Source: Roseburia sp. (lineage in GTDB: Bacteria > Bacillota > Clostridia > Lachnospirales > Lachnospiraceae). Taken from it: 58,006 nt of DNA. Under the pieces are notes generated by a model. The model saw only the letters and a program-made list of their open reading frames with translations. It ran no database searches and had not been told where the DNA came from. Where the stretch lies: assembly GCA_023662875.1 (NCBI GenBank), contig JAMPIG010000010.1:1-58006 (forward strand), in the 5' to 3' direction. The translations under genes were made by a program, and so were the position numbers. Below are positions 40,692 through 50,269 of the stretch, in pieces; position 1 is the first letter of the stretch, and each line of letters opens with the position of its first letter.

Positions 40692-43034
40692 CTACTCCTT
40701 CCAGATATTTTTCCCCTCATGCAGAGGGATCACTCTATCCTGGCATATCACGGCGATACCGCTTGCATTTTGGGGCAGCGTCACCTGATATGCAATCTCC
40801 TTCTCTCTGCGCCTGTAGGAAAATTCCAGCATTCCCTGCCTTATCTCCACACGTCCCGAAAGATTCGGAAGCGCTTCTATTTCCTTAAAATGCGGCTCTA
40901 TCCGCACCGTCCCGTCCCGATCTGTGTGCACGCCGGCAATCGCGCAGACCATCTCATACATAGGCAGCGAGCTCCACGCATGGCATTCACTCCGGGAAGT
41001 GTACTCCGGAACCTCCGGACAGGTGGTGCAGTGCTCGTCCAGCAGCTCTATCCATCGGCGCAGGCTCCGATATGTCAGCCCGTATTCCCCCGCCGCTTCA
41101 CAGGCGCGAAACAGCTCATACGACGTAGAGAAGCTGCAGGGAATGATTTCTCCACGTCCTGAGACTGCCCCTTCTCCAAAGGCCGCCCGCATCACCTTCG
41201 CCGCCTCTTCCTTTCCGCACATGCCGCACAATACCGCCCAGCTTTGGGCGTGCTGGGAATACTCTTCAAATTCCGGCCCCTCCCGGTATAGGCATCTTGC
41301 TTCGTTATAGCATACCCTCTGTACGGTTTCTGTAATCGTCTTCTTTCTGCGACGATACTCCTCCGCCATCCCCGCCCTTCCCACAGACTCGCAGATACAG
41401 GCGGCCTGCTCCAGGGCGTAGGCGTACATCAGATTGATGATGGTGGAAGGGCCACGCTCCAGCGCATTGGGAGCTCCCCCGTGGGAGGCCCATGCCTGCT
41501 GCCAGTCCACAAAGGGCCAATACCCGATCTGCCCCACCAATCCGTACTTTTCTTCCCGATGGGAATCATAGTAGGTCAGGATATCATCCACATCTCCCAG
41601 ATATTTCCGGATTTCTTCCACGTCATTTGTATGATCGACGTACTCATTTATCATGAAGATATAGTAAAGAGAAAAGGTGGATATCATCTGGGGAAAGGCG
41701 CTGGGGGCCTTCCCCTGTATCAAACCGCAGGGGTGCCTGGAGCAGTGGAACTCCCACATTGCCTTTTTCACCAGCTCAATGTCTCCGCCGGACGCATAGG
41801 TAAACAGCGCCTGAAGTCTGGTATCCATAGGATACTGCATCTGCTCCCAGAAGGGGCAGTCCATATATCCGTCCATCATGCAGTTTTCCAACGTCCGAAG
41901 ACAGATGTCCCAAAGCCCCTTTACCCACGCCGCGCTGGAGGAAACCTGATTGACTGCCTGAAGCGGATAACCTGCCTTCCGGATAGCGGGAAGCTCGATT
42001 TCCGCCGCCTCGTCCGCCGTCTCCACATCCATGCGCAAAAAACGGATCGTCCGATACCAGAAGGGCTCGTATACCAGCTCCCTCCCGCTCAGAATCAGGG
42101 AATCCGTCTGCGGATTGCCGTACATTTTTCCCTGGATAAAGTCGTCCCGCTTTACCTGTTTTTCTTCCTGATAAAACTTTTCAAAGCAATGAATGGCAAC
42201 CCTGCAGTTTTTCCCGCCGGAAAAACCGAAACGCAGGTAACCGTTGCAAAGCGCTTCGGAGGTAAATAAAAACTGCCTGCGTTCATGAGGTTCAACCCTG
42301 CATGTCCCTCCGGAAAAAAACGCGCTTCCCATTTCCCGCAGGACGGTTGGTTCCTCCTCCTTCAGCAGCGGAATCGGGCGCGGATACAAGTGCAGCTTGT
42401 CCATCAGGCCCACCGCCTGCCGGAACCCGTCATGGGCGGCCGGAACCCTTACCTCCGCCGCCCTCCATCCCTCCTCCGCAAAATCCGATTTTTTCCAATC
42501 CAAATCTGTCCGGTTACAGTCGATCTGCTCCGACATTGCCCCCATAAATTCGTTTTTATCGCTTCCCTTTACCAGGGAAAAGCTGTCCTCCAGCCATACC
42601 TTCCATTGACCAACTCCCGTCGTCAGGTCGGCCAGAATTTCTCCCCTGCCGTCTGTCACCGCGGCGTCCACCGCCAGCAGATGCTCCCTGAAATGAGATA
42701 CCACGCTGTAGAGCGCCGCCCTCTCGTCCGCGCCGTCCACAACGCTCTCCTCGTCGAACAGAAGCACCTGAACCGCCAACACATTTTTCCCCTGACGAAG
42801 ATTAGGGCTCAAGTCCACCGTGTCGTAATAAGTATACCATTTATCGCCGCGGCAGGGCCCCGACAGAACCGGCTCTTCATTCACCCAGAGCCGATAGCGC
42901 GAATTGGCGGAGATGCCCGCCACGCATTTCCCCGGCTCCGACAGATGAAACGTCGTCCTGTAATACGCAAATTTTCCGTTGAGATTTTGTCCCTTTCCTT
43001 CCGGCAAGGCAATCCAACCGGCTTTTTCCCACAT
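40692..43034 (-). CDS. GH78-like alpha-L-rhamnosidase
   Basis: 780 residues. N-terminal sandwich domains (ANSRYRLWVNEEPVLSGP, NVLAVQVLLFDEES) are followed by the (alpha/alpha)6 barrel. The catalytic region DGYMDCPFWEQMQYPMDTRLQALF corresponds to the DCP-x-RE...D motif of GH78, with WEQ replacing the more usual acidic triplet. ECHAWSSLPMYEM and the C-terminal sandwich follow. No signal peptide. It is the last intact gene of the operon from O5, separated from GH3 by an SGNH remnant. It differs strongly from the 7819-10455 enzyme, so the two probably cut different linkages. Confidence 0.85.
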   Translation of the reverse strand: MWEKAGWIALPEGKGQNLNGKFAYYRTTFHLSEPGKCVAGISANSRYRLWVNEEPVLSGPCRGDKWYTYYDTVDLSPNLRQGKNVLAVQVLLFDEESVVDGADERAALYSVVSHFREHLLAVDAAVTDGRGEILADLTTGVGQWKVWLEDSFSLVKGSDKNEFMGAMSEQIDCNRTDLDWKKSDFAEEGWRAAEVRVPAAHDGFRQAVGLMDKLHLYPRPIPLLKEEEPTVLREMGSAFFSGGTCRVEPHERRQFLFTSEALCNGYLRFGFSGGKNCRVAIHCFEKFYQEEKQVKRDDFIQGKMYGNPQTDSLILSGRELVYEPFWYRTIRFLRMDVETADEAAEIELPAIRKAGYPLQAVNQVSSSAAWVKGLWDICLRTLENCMMDGYMDCPFWEQMQYPMDTRLQALFTYASGGDIELVKKAMWEFHCSRHPCGLIQGKAPSAFPQMISTFSLYYIFMINEYVDHTNDVEEIRKYLGDVDDILTYYDSHREEKYGLVGQIGYWPFVDWQQAWASHGGAPNALERGPSTIINLMYAYALEQAACICESVGRAGMAEEYRRRKKTITETVQRVCYNEARCLYREGPEFEEYSQHAQSWAVLCGMCGKEEAAKVMRAAFGEGAVSGRGEIIPCSFSTSYELFRACEAAGEYGLTYRSLRRWIELLDEHCTTCPEVPEYTSRSECHAWSSLPMYEMVCAIAGVHTDRDGTVRIEPHFKEIEALPNLSGRVEIRQGMLEFSYRRREKEIAYQVTLPQNASGIAVICQDRVIPLHEGKNIWKE

Positions 43035-43039
43035 ATCAG

Positions 43040-43212
43040 TTTTCCTCTTTTCTGTAACATTCCCCCGGTATACTCTCCAACTGCCTTATTTCCTTCCCGG
43101 TTCGGGTGTACGCCATCGCCAAACCATTCGTCGTATCCCGCCGTAAACGTATGCAGGCCGATTAACGGAAGCTTTTTTCCGCCGCCATTTTTTAACCATT
43201 TTCCGATACCCG
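43040..43212 (-). pseudogene. 3' remnant of an SGNH esterase gene
   Basis: Between the GH3 stop and the GH78 start, one frame reads KWLKNGGGKKLPLIGLHT, then FTAGYDEWFGDGVHPNREGN and KAVGEYTGGMLQKRGK. DGVHPNREG is block V of SGNH hydrolases with the catalytic Asp and His (compare WDRVHPNRVG in the intact gene at 23163). The preceding four fifths of the gene, including the nucleophile, are gone. The last GH3 codons (TIGRVSENG) may already come from the fusion. Confidence 0.75.
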
Positions 43213-45600
43213 TCCGATGGTGTAAAACTTCCTGCTCTTTCCGGAAATCACCTTATCCTCCCTGATCTTAAAGGAACCCGTCAGGCGGATATCGTCGGCC
43301 GCAGCGCCCACCATGACGGTGAATGCGCCCTTCTCGATCTTCCACTCATGCTCCTTCTTCCGGGTCAGGAAAGCGGTCTGGCTGGGATCCAGGGCAAAGG
43401 AGACTGATCTTTTTTCGCCGGGGGCAAGCGAAACCCTGGCGAAGCCGTAAAGCTCCAGATTGGGGCGCACCATGGACGCCGCCTCGTCCCGCAGGAACAG
43501 GTAGGGAATCTCCACAGCCTCCATCTTCCCTGTATTCTCGATGTCCACGGAAACCGTCACTGCCTGGTCAGGATCGCATTCCGCCTTGTCGATGCAAAGG
43601 TTGGAATAGACAAAGTCCGTATAGTGCAGGCCGTGGCCGAAGTAGTACCGGGGCGCATGGGAGCCGTCCACATAGTTGGTAAAGCCGATGCTCCTGGCCT
43701 GGGTCGTACCGGAGCCGAAGGGCTGATAATAGTACACCGGAATCTGGCCCGCGTTCGCCGCGACGCAGACAGGCAGCTTCCCGCTGGGACTGACCTTCCC
43801 GAGGAGCACGTCGGCGATGGCCTCCGCACCGGCCTCCGACGGACACCAGCACTCCAAAATCGCCGCCAGCTTCTCATCGGCGATGTCGCTGGAAACAGGT
43901 CGTCCGGAGAAATGCAGCCCCACCATAGGCTTACCCAGCTTTGCGGCCTCCTCGATAAACGCTTCCTGACACTGGGGCAGACCGATATCCATGGTATCGA
44001 TGCCCTCGCCCACGGTGCAGATGGATCCGCTGCCCCATTTCCCGCCTAAGGTCAACAGAATCAGATCCGCGTCCCTGGCAATTTCCAGCGCCTCCGCAAA
44101 ATGGGAGGTATCGGCACCATACTTGGGATACCCGAAGGCGCAGCGGATTTCCGCGTCCGGCATCCGGGCGGTCAGCTCTTCCAGGAGACTGCGGCAGCCC
44201 GGCTTCTGATGCTTCAGTACCGCGTCGAAGGGAGCCTGCTCGTCGTCCTGTACCTGGGTGCCGGGGACGAGGATGTTCTCCGGGCGGTCTGTCTTGTCGG
44301 ACTGGCCTACGCCCGCCATGGAGTTGGTAGCGGCAAGGAGGGCCGTAGCCATATCCATATGGGTATAGCCGCCGAACAGATACCGGGCATTATCGGCGTG
44401 GCAGCCGATCACAGCGATTTTTTTCACATCCGGGCGTATGGGCAGCACATCCTCGTTTTTCAGCAACACAAGAGACTCCCGGGCGGAGGCCAGGGTAAGC
44501 TCCCGGTTCTCCCGCTCGTCAAAAATCTGCTGAATCCTCTCAACGTCCATAGCAAAGGGATCCTCGAACAACCCCATGCGGAACTTCGCGGTCAATACCC
44601 GCAGACAAGCCTGATCTAACAGCGCCATATCCGCCGTACCGTCCTTGAACTGCCGGGCAAATTCCTTGGAATTAAAGCACTGGGGCATGGGCAGCTCCTG
44701 ATCCATCCCCGCCTCCAAAGCCATCAGCCCCACCTCGGTCAGGGACTCCCCCACATGGTCAAACTCATAGGCGTTAGAGATTCCGCCGTAATCGGAGAAC
44801 ACACAGCCGTCAAAGCCCATTTCCTCCCGAAGGATCTCCGTCAGGTAATAGCGGGAGAGGGAGAAAGGCTCCCCGTTCACCGCGCAGTAGCAGGGCATCA
44901 CGCCCCGAAGATCCGCTTCCGCAATAGCGGCCTGGAAGGGCTTTCCAAAGGTCTGCAGATGATCCCGGTCGCAGAGATCCGCATTCGCTCCGTGGATACC
45001 GCCGGAGGACGCATGGAAGCCGTAGAAATGCTTGGCCACCGCGTCCGCCCGCTTACCGGCTATCTCCGGCTTCTGGAGCCCCCTCGTAAAGGCGGAACCC
45101 ATCGCGCTGACGAGAGTCGGATCCTCGCCATAGCTCTCGCCGCAGCGTCCCATCCTGGGGTCCCTCGCCACATCCAGCACCGGTGCCAGGATATGGGTAA
45201 TCCCACAGGCCAACTCCTGCCTGGCCACCATTTCCCCCAGCTTCTCCTCCAGCTCCACATCAAAGGAGGAACCGCGGCTTACGCCGGAGGGGAGGGAAGT
45301 GCTGCCCTGGACAAAGCTGCCGCACAGGCCCTCCATATGGAAGATAGCAGGGATGTGATGGGGGCTGCGCTCCATGATGTCCTTCTGCAGCCTGCGCTGC
45401 CATGCTGCCACCTCCTCCAGGGACTTCATATCCCGGGTACACAGGCAGCTGATCTCGCCCATGCCGTTTTGCAGAAAGGGCAGCATCCGGTCGTACAGTC
45501 CCTCTATGTACATGATCCCGCCAATCTGGGCCACCTTTTCGTCCACGCTCATATCATCCAGCAGCGCTTGCGCTTTTTCTCTGCATTCTTCGTTTGTCAT
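43192..45600 (-). CDS. GH3 beta-glycosidase
   Basis: 802 residues. TIM-barrel domain with PAIFHMEGLCG, APVLDVARDPRMGRCGESYGEDP and the nucleophile Asp in DGCVFSDYGGI (about 275). The (alpha/beta)6 sandwich domain follows (LVLLKNEDVLPI, VAVIG-like IAVIGCHADNARYLFGGY), with a C-terminal fibronectin-like domain (YLFLRDEAASM...FTVMVGAAADDIRLTGSF). Beta-glucosidase or beta-xylosidase activity is expected; residues deciding between them cannot be judged by eye. No signal peptide. It follows GH2 by 31 bp. Confidence 0.93.
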   Translation of the reverse strand: MTNEECREKAQALLDDMSVDEKVAQIGGIMYIEGLYDRMLPFLQNGMGEISCLCTRDMKSLEEVAAWQRRLQKDIMERSPHHIPAIFHMEGLCGSFVQGSTSLPSGVSRGSSFDVELEEKLGEMVARQELACGITHILAPVLDVARDPRMGRCGESYGEDPTLVSAMGSAFTRGLQKPEIAGKRADAVAKHFYGFHASSGGIHGANADLCDRDHLQTFGKPFQAAIAEADLRGVMPCYCAVNGEPFSLSRYYLTEILREEMGFDGCVFSDYGGISNAYEFDHVGESLTEVGLMALEAGMDQELPMPQCFNSKEFARQFKDGTADMALLDQACLRVLTAKFRMGLFEDPFAMDVERIQQIFDERENRELTLASARESLVLLKNEDVLPIRPDVKKIAVIGCHADNARYLFGGYTHMDMATALLAATNSMAGVGQSDKTDRPENILVPGTQVQDDEQAPFDAVLKHQKPGCRSLLEELTARMPDAEIRCAFGYPKYGADTSHFAEALEIARDADLILLTLGGKWGSGSICTVGEGIDTMDIGLPQCQEAFIEEAAKLGKPMVGLHFSGRPVSSDIADEKLAAILECWCPSEAGAEAIADVLLGKVSPSGKLPVCVAANAGQIPVYYYQPFGSGTTQARSIGFTNYVDGSHAPRYYFGHGLHYTDFVYSNLCIDKAECDPDQAVTVSVDIENTGKMEAVEIPYLFLRDEAASMVRPNLELYGFARVSLAPGEKRSVSFALDPSQTAFLTRKKEHEWKIEKGAFTVMVGAAADDIRLTGSFKIREDKVISGKSRKFYTIGRVSENG

Positions 45601-45631
45601 GATATAACCTCCTGTTTTTTTTACCCTGTTT

Positions 45632-48169
45632 TCATTCCCTTACCGCTGCAATATCGATTTCCGTCTCCTGGCTCATGCCCGCTTCCCCTTCTATCCGCAA
45701 AAGCGCCTTCCCGGGCCTGTCGGTACTTCGAATCACGGCGTAAGCGCATCCCCTGTACGTCGTAAACTCCCCTGCCGCATAGCTCTCCGCCGTAATCGGA
45801 TTCCCCGAGCCGAAACCGGCAAGAATGGCTTCTCCGACGACGGACGCCTTCAGATGATGCGCAGCGTCCGGAACCCTTCTTCCCTCTCGGTCTACAATCT
45901 CCACCAGGGCATAGGCGAGACTATATCGATCTGCGATGATCTGCGTCTTATCCGCCGTAATTTTCAGGGCATATGCCTCCCCCGCGGTCACAAGCCGGTC
46001 TCTTGACACCTCCTGACCATCCGTATAGCTGACCGCCGTCACTTCCCCGGGCTCGTACTCTGTCTCAAACACAAAAGTCAAAGGCATATCGTCTATACAG
46101 AGAGCCTCTCCCTGCTTCTTCCTGCCCACGATTTTCCCGTTCACGGACAGTTCCACCTCTTCCGCCCTGCTGAAGACCAGGAGCTGTGTCATCTTTCCTT
46201 CCGCGCCCTTCCAATTCCAGCTCCTCTGACAGGAAGGAAAACCCCAGTTGCTGAGTATTTCCTTTTTCCCGTAATTCGCCGGGTCATAGGAAAACAGATA
46301 AGTTTGATCGGAGCCAAAAACGACGCTCCTGTAATTTCCCTGGGGCAGAATCATGCCCCCGATATCAATATCCCCGCAGTTTGCCAGCCTGCTGGGAAAC
46401 TGGGAGGGCTCGGAAGCGACACCGTTGGCTCCCCGCTTCATTCTGGGGTCGTCCGGCTCAACGAACAAGGCTTTTCCAATACCGGCTTCCCCGATATAGT
46501 CCCACGCCGTCCAGGTAAAATCCCCGATTATATAGGGCTGCTTCTCCACCATAGGCCATCTCTTCCCGATTTCCTTCGGGTAATTTTCCGACCCAAGGAT
46601 CACCCGCTCCGGGTACATCTCGTGATCCCTGGGATACTTATCCTCCATGTAATTATAGCCCACAATATCCAGTCCGTTCGTAAAGGCTTCCGACATTTCC
46701 TCCCAGCTGTCGTCTTCCTTTCCCCCGTCCACATTCTGCAGGGAATCGACTCCTTCTTTCATGTGCTGTACCATCTTGCGCAGATTTTCCGCCATCAGGC
46801 AATCGTCAAGCCCGTTCCAGTAGGTACAGATTCCATTGCTGACAGGTCGGCTTCGATCCAGCAGCTTCACCTTTTCCGCAAGCCTTGTGGCCAGCGTATA
46901 GCCGTGGTTTAAGCCGCCGCGTTCCACAATCTCATTTCCGGTGGACCAGATGATCACCGCAGGGTGATTTCTGTCCCTCTTGACAAAGGCGGTCAGGTCT
47001 TCCTCCCAGTCTGCGTCAAAATACTGGTTGTAATCCCCCGGCTGCTTGCCCATTCCCCAAGCGTCGAAGGCTTCCGCAAATACATACATGCCAAGCCTGT
47101 CGCATACCTCCAGCAGAATCTTCGATGGCGGGTTGTGGGTGGTGCGGATCGCGTTAAACCCGATTTCTTTCATCTTGCTGATGCGGCGCACCTCCGCGTC
47201 ATAAAGGGAAACCGCGCCGATCACGCCATTGTCATGATGCACGCAGCCGCCCTTTAATTTTACCTGTTCCCCATTGATCAAGAGTCCATTCTGCACATCC
47301 GCGCTGATGCTTCTGATTCCGAACAAAACGGAATCCTCATCCGCCGTTTTCTCTTCCGACTCCACAAAATGAGTCTTGAAAACGCCGATATCCGTCACTT
47401 TTGCCGCAAGGCGATACAGCTGGGGATCGTCCGCCCTCCAGAGCTTTGGCTGCTGCACGGTCAGGGCAAGATAGGCGGTCTCGGTGGTTCCTGCGTCAAT
47501 CTGTATTTTGGACTGCCGTTTCACCACAGTCTCTCCGGTTTCCTCTTTCACGAGCGAGACCTCCACGATTGCCATATGGTCCTCCCCGGTGGTATTGCGT
47601 ACTTCCACCTCTGTATTCAGGAACGCTGCAACCGCCTCCCCTTTCTCATTACAGGAAATTCTTTTCGTATAGCCGTAGATGCCGTCATTTACAATATGTA
47701 TTTTGGGAGTATGAAGCAGCTCCACCGACCGGATGATTCCCGCCCCTGTATACCAACGCGCATTGGGCTGCATACTGGGATTCACGGTTACCGTCACCTG
47801 ATTTGTCTCCCCGCAAAAGACATAGGAAGTAATGTCCAGACAAAACGGAGTATAGCCACAGTGATGGAGCGCCGCTTTCCCGCCGTTCACTTCTACCGTG
47901 GCATTCATCATCACCCCGTCAAACCGCAGAAAAATCCTGTCCTGTTCCCATTCCTTCGGTATCTCCAGCTTTTTCTTATAATGAGCGGTCAAGGCCGTGT
48001 AATAACCGCTGGCAGCTCCGGCAGGGGCATCCTCCCTCACTTCCGTCCCAATCATGTAATCATGGGGCAAATTTACCGTAATCCCCTGCCCCTGGCCTAA
48101 AAAATCACTGTACGGGTTTGGCGTCCCGTTTTCGAACCTCCAATTTTCGTCGATATTCTGTACTCTCAT
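45632..48169 (-). CDS. GH2 beta-galactosidase-family enzyme
   Basis: 845 residues from MRVQNIDENWRFENG after GGAGG. Sugar-binding domain, immunoglobulin-like domain, then a TIM barrel with acid/base Glu in VIIWSTGNEIVERGG (about 410) and nucleophile Glu in VILGSENYPKEIG (about 525). GDFTWTAWDYIGEAGIGK and a DUF4982-like domain (LLVFSRAEEVELSVNGKIVGRKK) plus a C-terminal Ig-like domain match the shorter beta-galactosidases of gut bacteria. Intracellular. It is the second gene of the operon from O5. Confidence 0.93.
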   Translation of the reverse strand: MRVQNIDENWRFENGTPNPYSDFLGQGQGITVNLPHDYMIGTEVREDAPAGAASGYYTALTAHYKKKLEIPKEWEQDRIFLRFDGVMMNATVEVNGGKAALHHCGYTPFCLDITSYVFCGETNQVTVTVNPSMQPNARWYTGAGIIRSVELLHTPKIHIVNDGIYGYTKRISCNEKGEAVAAFLNTEVEVRNTTGEDHMAIVEVSLVKEETGETVVKRQSKIQIDAGTTETAYLALTVQQPKLWRADDPQLYRLAAKVTDIGVFKTHFVESEEKTADEDSVLFGIRSISADVQNGLLINGEQVKLKGGCVHHDNGVIGAVSLYDAEVRRISKMKEIGFNAIRTTHNPPSKILLEVCDRLGMYVFAEAFDAWGMGKQPGDYNQYFDADWEEDLTAFVKRDRNHPAVIIWSTGNEIVERGGLNHGYTLATRLAEKVKLLDRSRPVSNGICTYWNGLDDCLMAENLRKMVQHMKEGVDSLQNVDGGKEDDSWEEMSEAFTNGLDIVGYNYMEDKYPRDHEMYPERVILGSENYPKEIGKRWPMVEKQPYIIGDFTWTAWDYIGEAGIGKALFVEPDDPRMKRGANGVASEPSQFPSRLANCGDIDIGGMILPQGNYRSVVFGSDQTYLFSYDPANYGKKEILSNWGFPSCQRSWNWKGAEGKMTQLLVFSRAEEVELSVNGKIVGRKKQGEALCIDDMPLTFVFETEYEPGEVTAVSYTDGQEVSRDRLVTAGEAYALKITADKTQIIADRYSLAYALVEIVDREGRRVPDAAHHLKASVVGEAILAGFGSGNPITAESYAAGEFTTYRGCAYAVIRSTDRPGKALLRIEGEAGMSQETEIDIAAVRE

Positions 48170-48253
48170 CTCATCCTCCCACTTCTTACAAGTTTTTAAA
48201 CTTCCTCGCAAACAATATCGCCTGTAAAACAGGTTTTTCATCCCTCCGGAGAT

Positions 48254-49882
48254 CTAATGCAGGCAAAAGCTTCTGAAATCCAGACTTCCCTTCCCGCGGA
48301 ACGTAAAATACAGGGCTCCTTCCCCGTCCGGGATCCTCACATCGCCCTCCGCTTCCCGCCACGCTGCGCTGGCAGGGCCGGTTGGAGCGCTCTCTGCCGC
48401 ATGGAAAGCGGTCGAGAGGCTTCCCTTTACTATGTTGCAAAAACCGACCGGGGTAGTCTCCTCCGCCGAGTCGGAAGCGATCGGAATCCTCCCCAGCACC
48501 TCGCCGCCGGGCGTCGTCCGTATCTCAAGCACGCCCTCCGCTTCCCCGCGTACCTCCGCCGATATTTTCCGCAAACAGTCAAACCGAAAATATTTATATC
48601 CGGCGGTAGAGCCGTCCCGCAGATTCTTCACATATTGAAAAGGAATCTTCTCATCCTCCTCCAAAAGCTCCGCCGTCGGCTCTCTGTCCGGGATATCCTG
48701 GGTCAGGTAGGGATAATCCATCTTCATCGCCAGCGGGTGGGAAAAGGCCGCTCCCTTCGCCGACGTCAGATGACAGCAGATCCGGGCCGGATACCTGCCC
48801 CTCCCCTCCAGCGGCCCGCCGTTTAAACCGCAGGAGGTCACCTCCGCCTGGGCAATCCGCCCCTCCTTGTCAAAGAAAATCTTTTCCGCGCAGCCCTGCC
48901 TGCTGAAGTTTGTCCGGTTCGTCTGCCTGTGGTAAAATACATACCACCGCCCGTCCGCACATTCGATACCGCCATGGGTATTTCCCAGACAGTTCACTGC
49001 CTCCTTGTCTGTCCTCCCATCCAGAAAGACGTCCCCGATATCTACCAATGTCCCGCCGTACCGGTAATCGGCGTCCGGGCGGCTGCTTACCGCGTAGCAC
49101 AACTCATGGCTTTGCACCGAGGAATAGACAAAATAATAGACCCCGTTTACCTTCCGGATAGAGCTGGCTTCAAAAAACTCGTGTCCTTCAAATCCTGTCC
49201 CCTCGCTGTCAAAGACATCCGGCAGCAGCTTCCTTGGTTCCTCCGCCAGCGTCACCATATCCGGCCTAAGCCGCATCACCTGGCTCCCCTGCTTTCCCCG
49301 GCCAGCCTCCTTTTTCATGGGCGCGTTGCCGGAATACAGGTAAATCTGTCCGTCGTCGTCAACAAAAACGCCCGGATCAAACTGCGCCAGATCCTTTTCC
49401 CCCGCGCCCAGAATCGTACCGTCCCCGTGGCGTACAAGTCCCAGAAATTCATATTTCCCAGCCGGGCTGTCACATACGGCCACCCCAATCTCCGGCAGAA
49501 AATCCAGACAGTAATACAGATAATACCTGCCGTCCGGCCCCCTGACCACATCCGGGGCCCACATGGCATGAACTCCCCTGGGATTTAAGTCCTCCTCGGA
49601 TTCGGGTTCAATCCCGAACAGTAATGTCTGCGCCGGTGCATCCTCCGATATGCTCTGGTTTCGGGGATCCTGCTCCTTCCGATAAATGACGCCCTCGTAC
49701 CGCCATTTTGTCAGATCGTGCACATCCGCCGAATAGCAGACATAGTCGTTCAGGCAGAAGCCCGCTCCCCGGAAACGATCATGACTGCCGTACAGGTACA
49801 GCCGGCCGTCAAACACATGCGGCTCCCCGTCCGGAACGTACTCAAAGGAGGGCATATAAGGGTTAAAAACCTGTTTTTTCAT
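48254..49882 (-). CDS. GH43-family glycosidase with C-terminal beta-sandwich
   Basis: 542 residues. The five-bladed propeller begins NPYMPSFEYVPDGEPHVFDGRLYLYGSHD, where the Asp of PDGEP is the likely general base. YLYYCLDFLPEIGVAVCDSP and the acid Glu in GHEFFEASSIRKVNGVYYFVYSS follow, and the C-terminal 200 residues are a sandwich module. This resembles GH43 enzymes acting on arabinose- or xylose-bearing side chains. No signal peptide. It is the first gene under O5; its leader of about 240 nt contains the 39-bp repeat array. Confidence 0.92.
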   Translation of the reverse strand: MKKQVFNPYMPSFEYVPDGEPHVFDGRLYLYGSHDRFRGAGFCLNDYVCYSADVHDLTKWRYEGVIYRKEQDPRNQSISEDAPAQTLLFGIEPESEEDLNPRGVHAMWAPDVVRGPDGRYYLYYCLDFLPEIGVAVCDSPAGKYEFLGLVRHGDGTILGAGEKDLAQFDPGVFVDDDGQIYLYSGNAPMKKEAGRGKQGSQVMRLRPDMVTLAEEPRKLLPDVFDSEGTGFEGHEFFEASSIRKVNGVYYFVYSSVQSHELCYAVSSRPDADYRYGGTLVDIGDVFLDGRTDKEAVNCLGNTHGGIECADGRWYVFYHRQTNRTNFSRQGCAEKIFFDKEGRIAQAEVTSCGLNGGPLEGRGRYPARICCHLTSAKGAAFSHPLAMKMDYPYLTQDIPDREPTAELLEEDEKIPFQYVKNLRDGSTAGYKYFRFDCLRKISAEVRGEAEGVLEIRTTPGGEVLGRIPIASDSAEETTPVGFCNIVKGSLSTAFHAAESAPTGPASAAWREAEGDVRIPDGEGALYFTFRGKGSLDFRSFCLH

Positions 49883-49964
49883 CGCACTCTATCCTTTCCC
49901 GCGCTTTCCCGCGCCGATTCCCTTATTCTGTATCTGTCGCCTCACACAGAAAAAAGCCGCCTCA

Positions 49965-50140
49965 GATTGGATTCTATTATAGCTCTTGGATAATAGAATC
50001 CTGTCTTGGATTCTATTATAGCCCTTAGATAATAAAATCAGCTCTTGGATTTTATTATAGCCCTTAGATAATAAAATCAGCTCTTGGATTTTATTATAGC
50101 CCTTAGATAATAAAATCGGCTTTCCGATTTTATTATAGCA
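49965..50140 (-). repeat. 39-bp palindromic tandem repeat array in the GH43 operon leader
   Basis: Units start at 49967, 50006, 50045 and 50084 with a partial fifth at 50123, exactly 39 bp apart. Each has GATT(T/C)TATTAT and ATAATA(A/G)AATC arms around AGC(C/T)CTT(A/G)G. On the minus strand every unit carries GCTATAAT; the first such box (50132-50137) is the -10 of promoter O5. The 477-bp gap 49883-50359 otherwise holds only O5, P3 and a terminator. Confidence 0.92.
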
Positions 50141-50194
50141 GAAACAAGATAAAGAGCATCCTGCAAATCCGATTGAAACTATCACAAATCCAGC
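50132..50194 (-). promoter_or_regulatory. Regulon operator-promoter O5 (GH43-GH2-GH3-GH78 operon)
   Basis: Half-sites AAATCCGAT at 50165 and AAATCCAGC at 50186 (plus strand), 21 bp apart. TATAAT on the minus strand at 50132-50137, exactly 27 bp after the proximal half-site and inside the last 39-bp repeat unit. Confidence 0.88.
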
Positions 50195-50269
50195 CAATCC
50201 GTATTTTACCTGCCAAAAGACAGACAGCGACGTGAAACCAACTGCATATGCCGGATTCATTACCGCGAA

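Noticed and set aside
42481-42510. AAATCCGAT followed 21 bp later by AAATCTGTC
   Set aside because: It matches the half-site spacing but lies inside the GH78 coding region, and no -10 box is found 27 bp beyond (GGTAAG). Taken as chance.
49965-50140. CRISPR array
   Set aside because: The 39-bp periodicity is continuous repeat with no unique spacers, and no cas genes are in the window.
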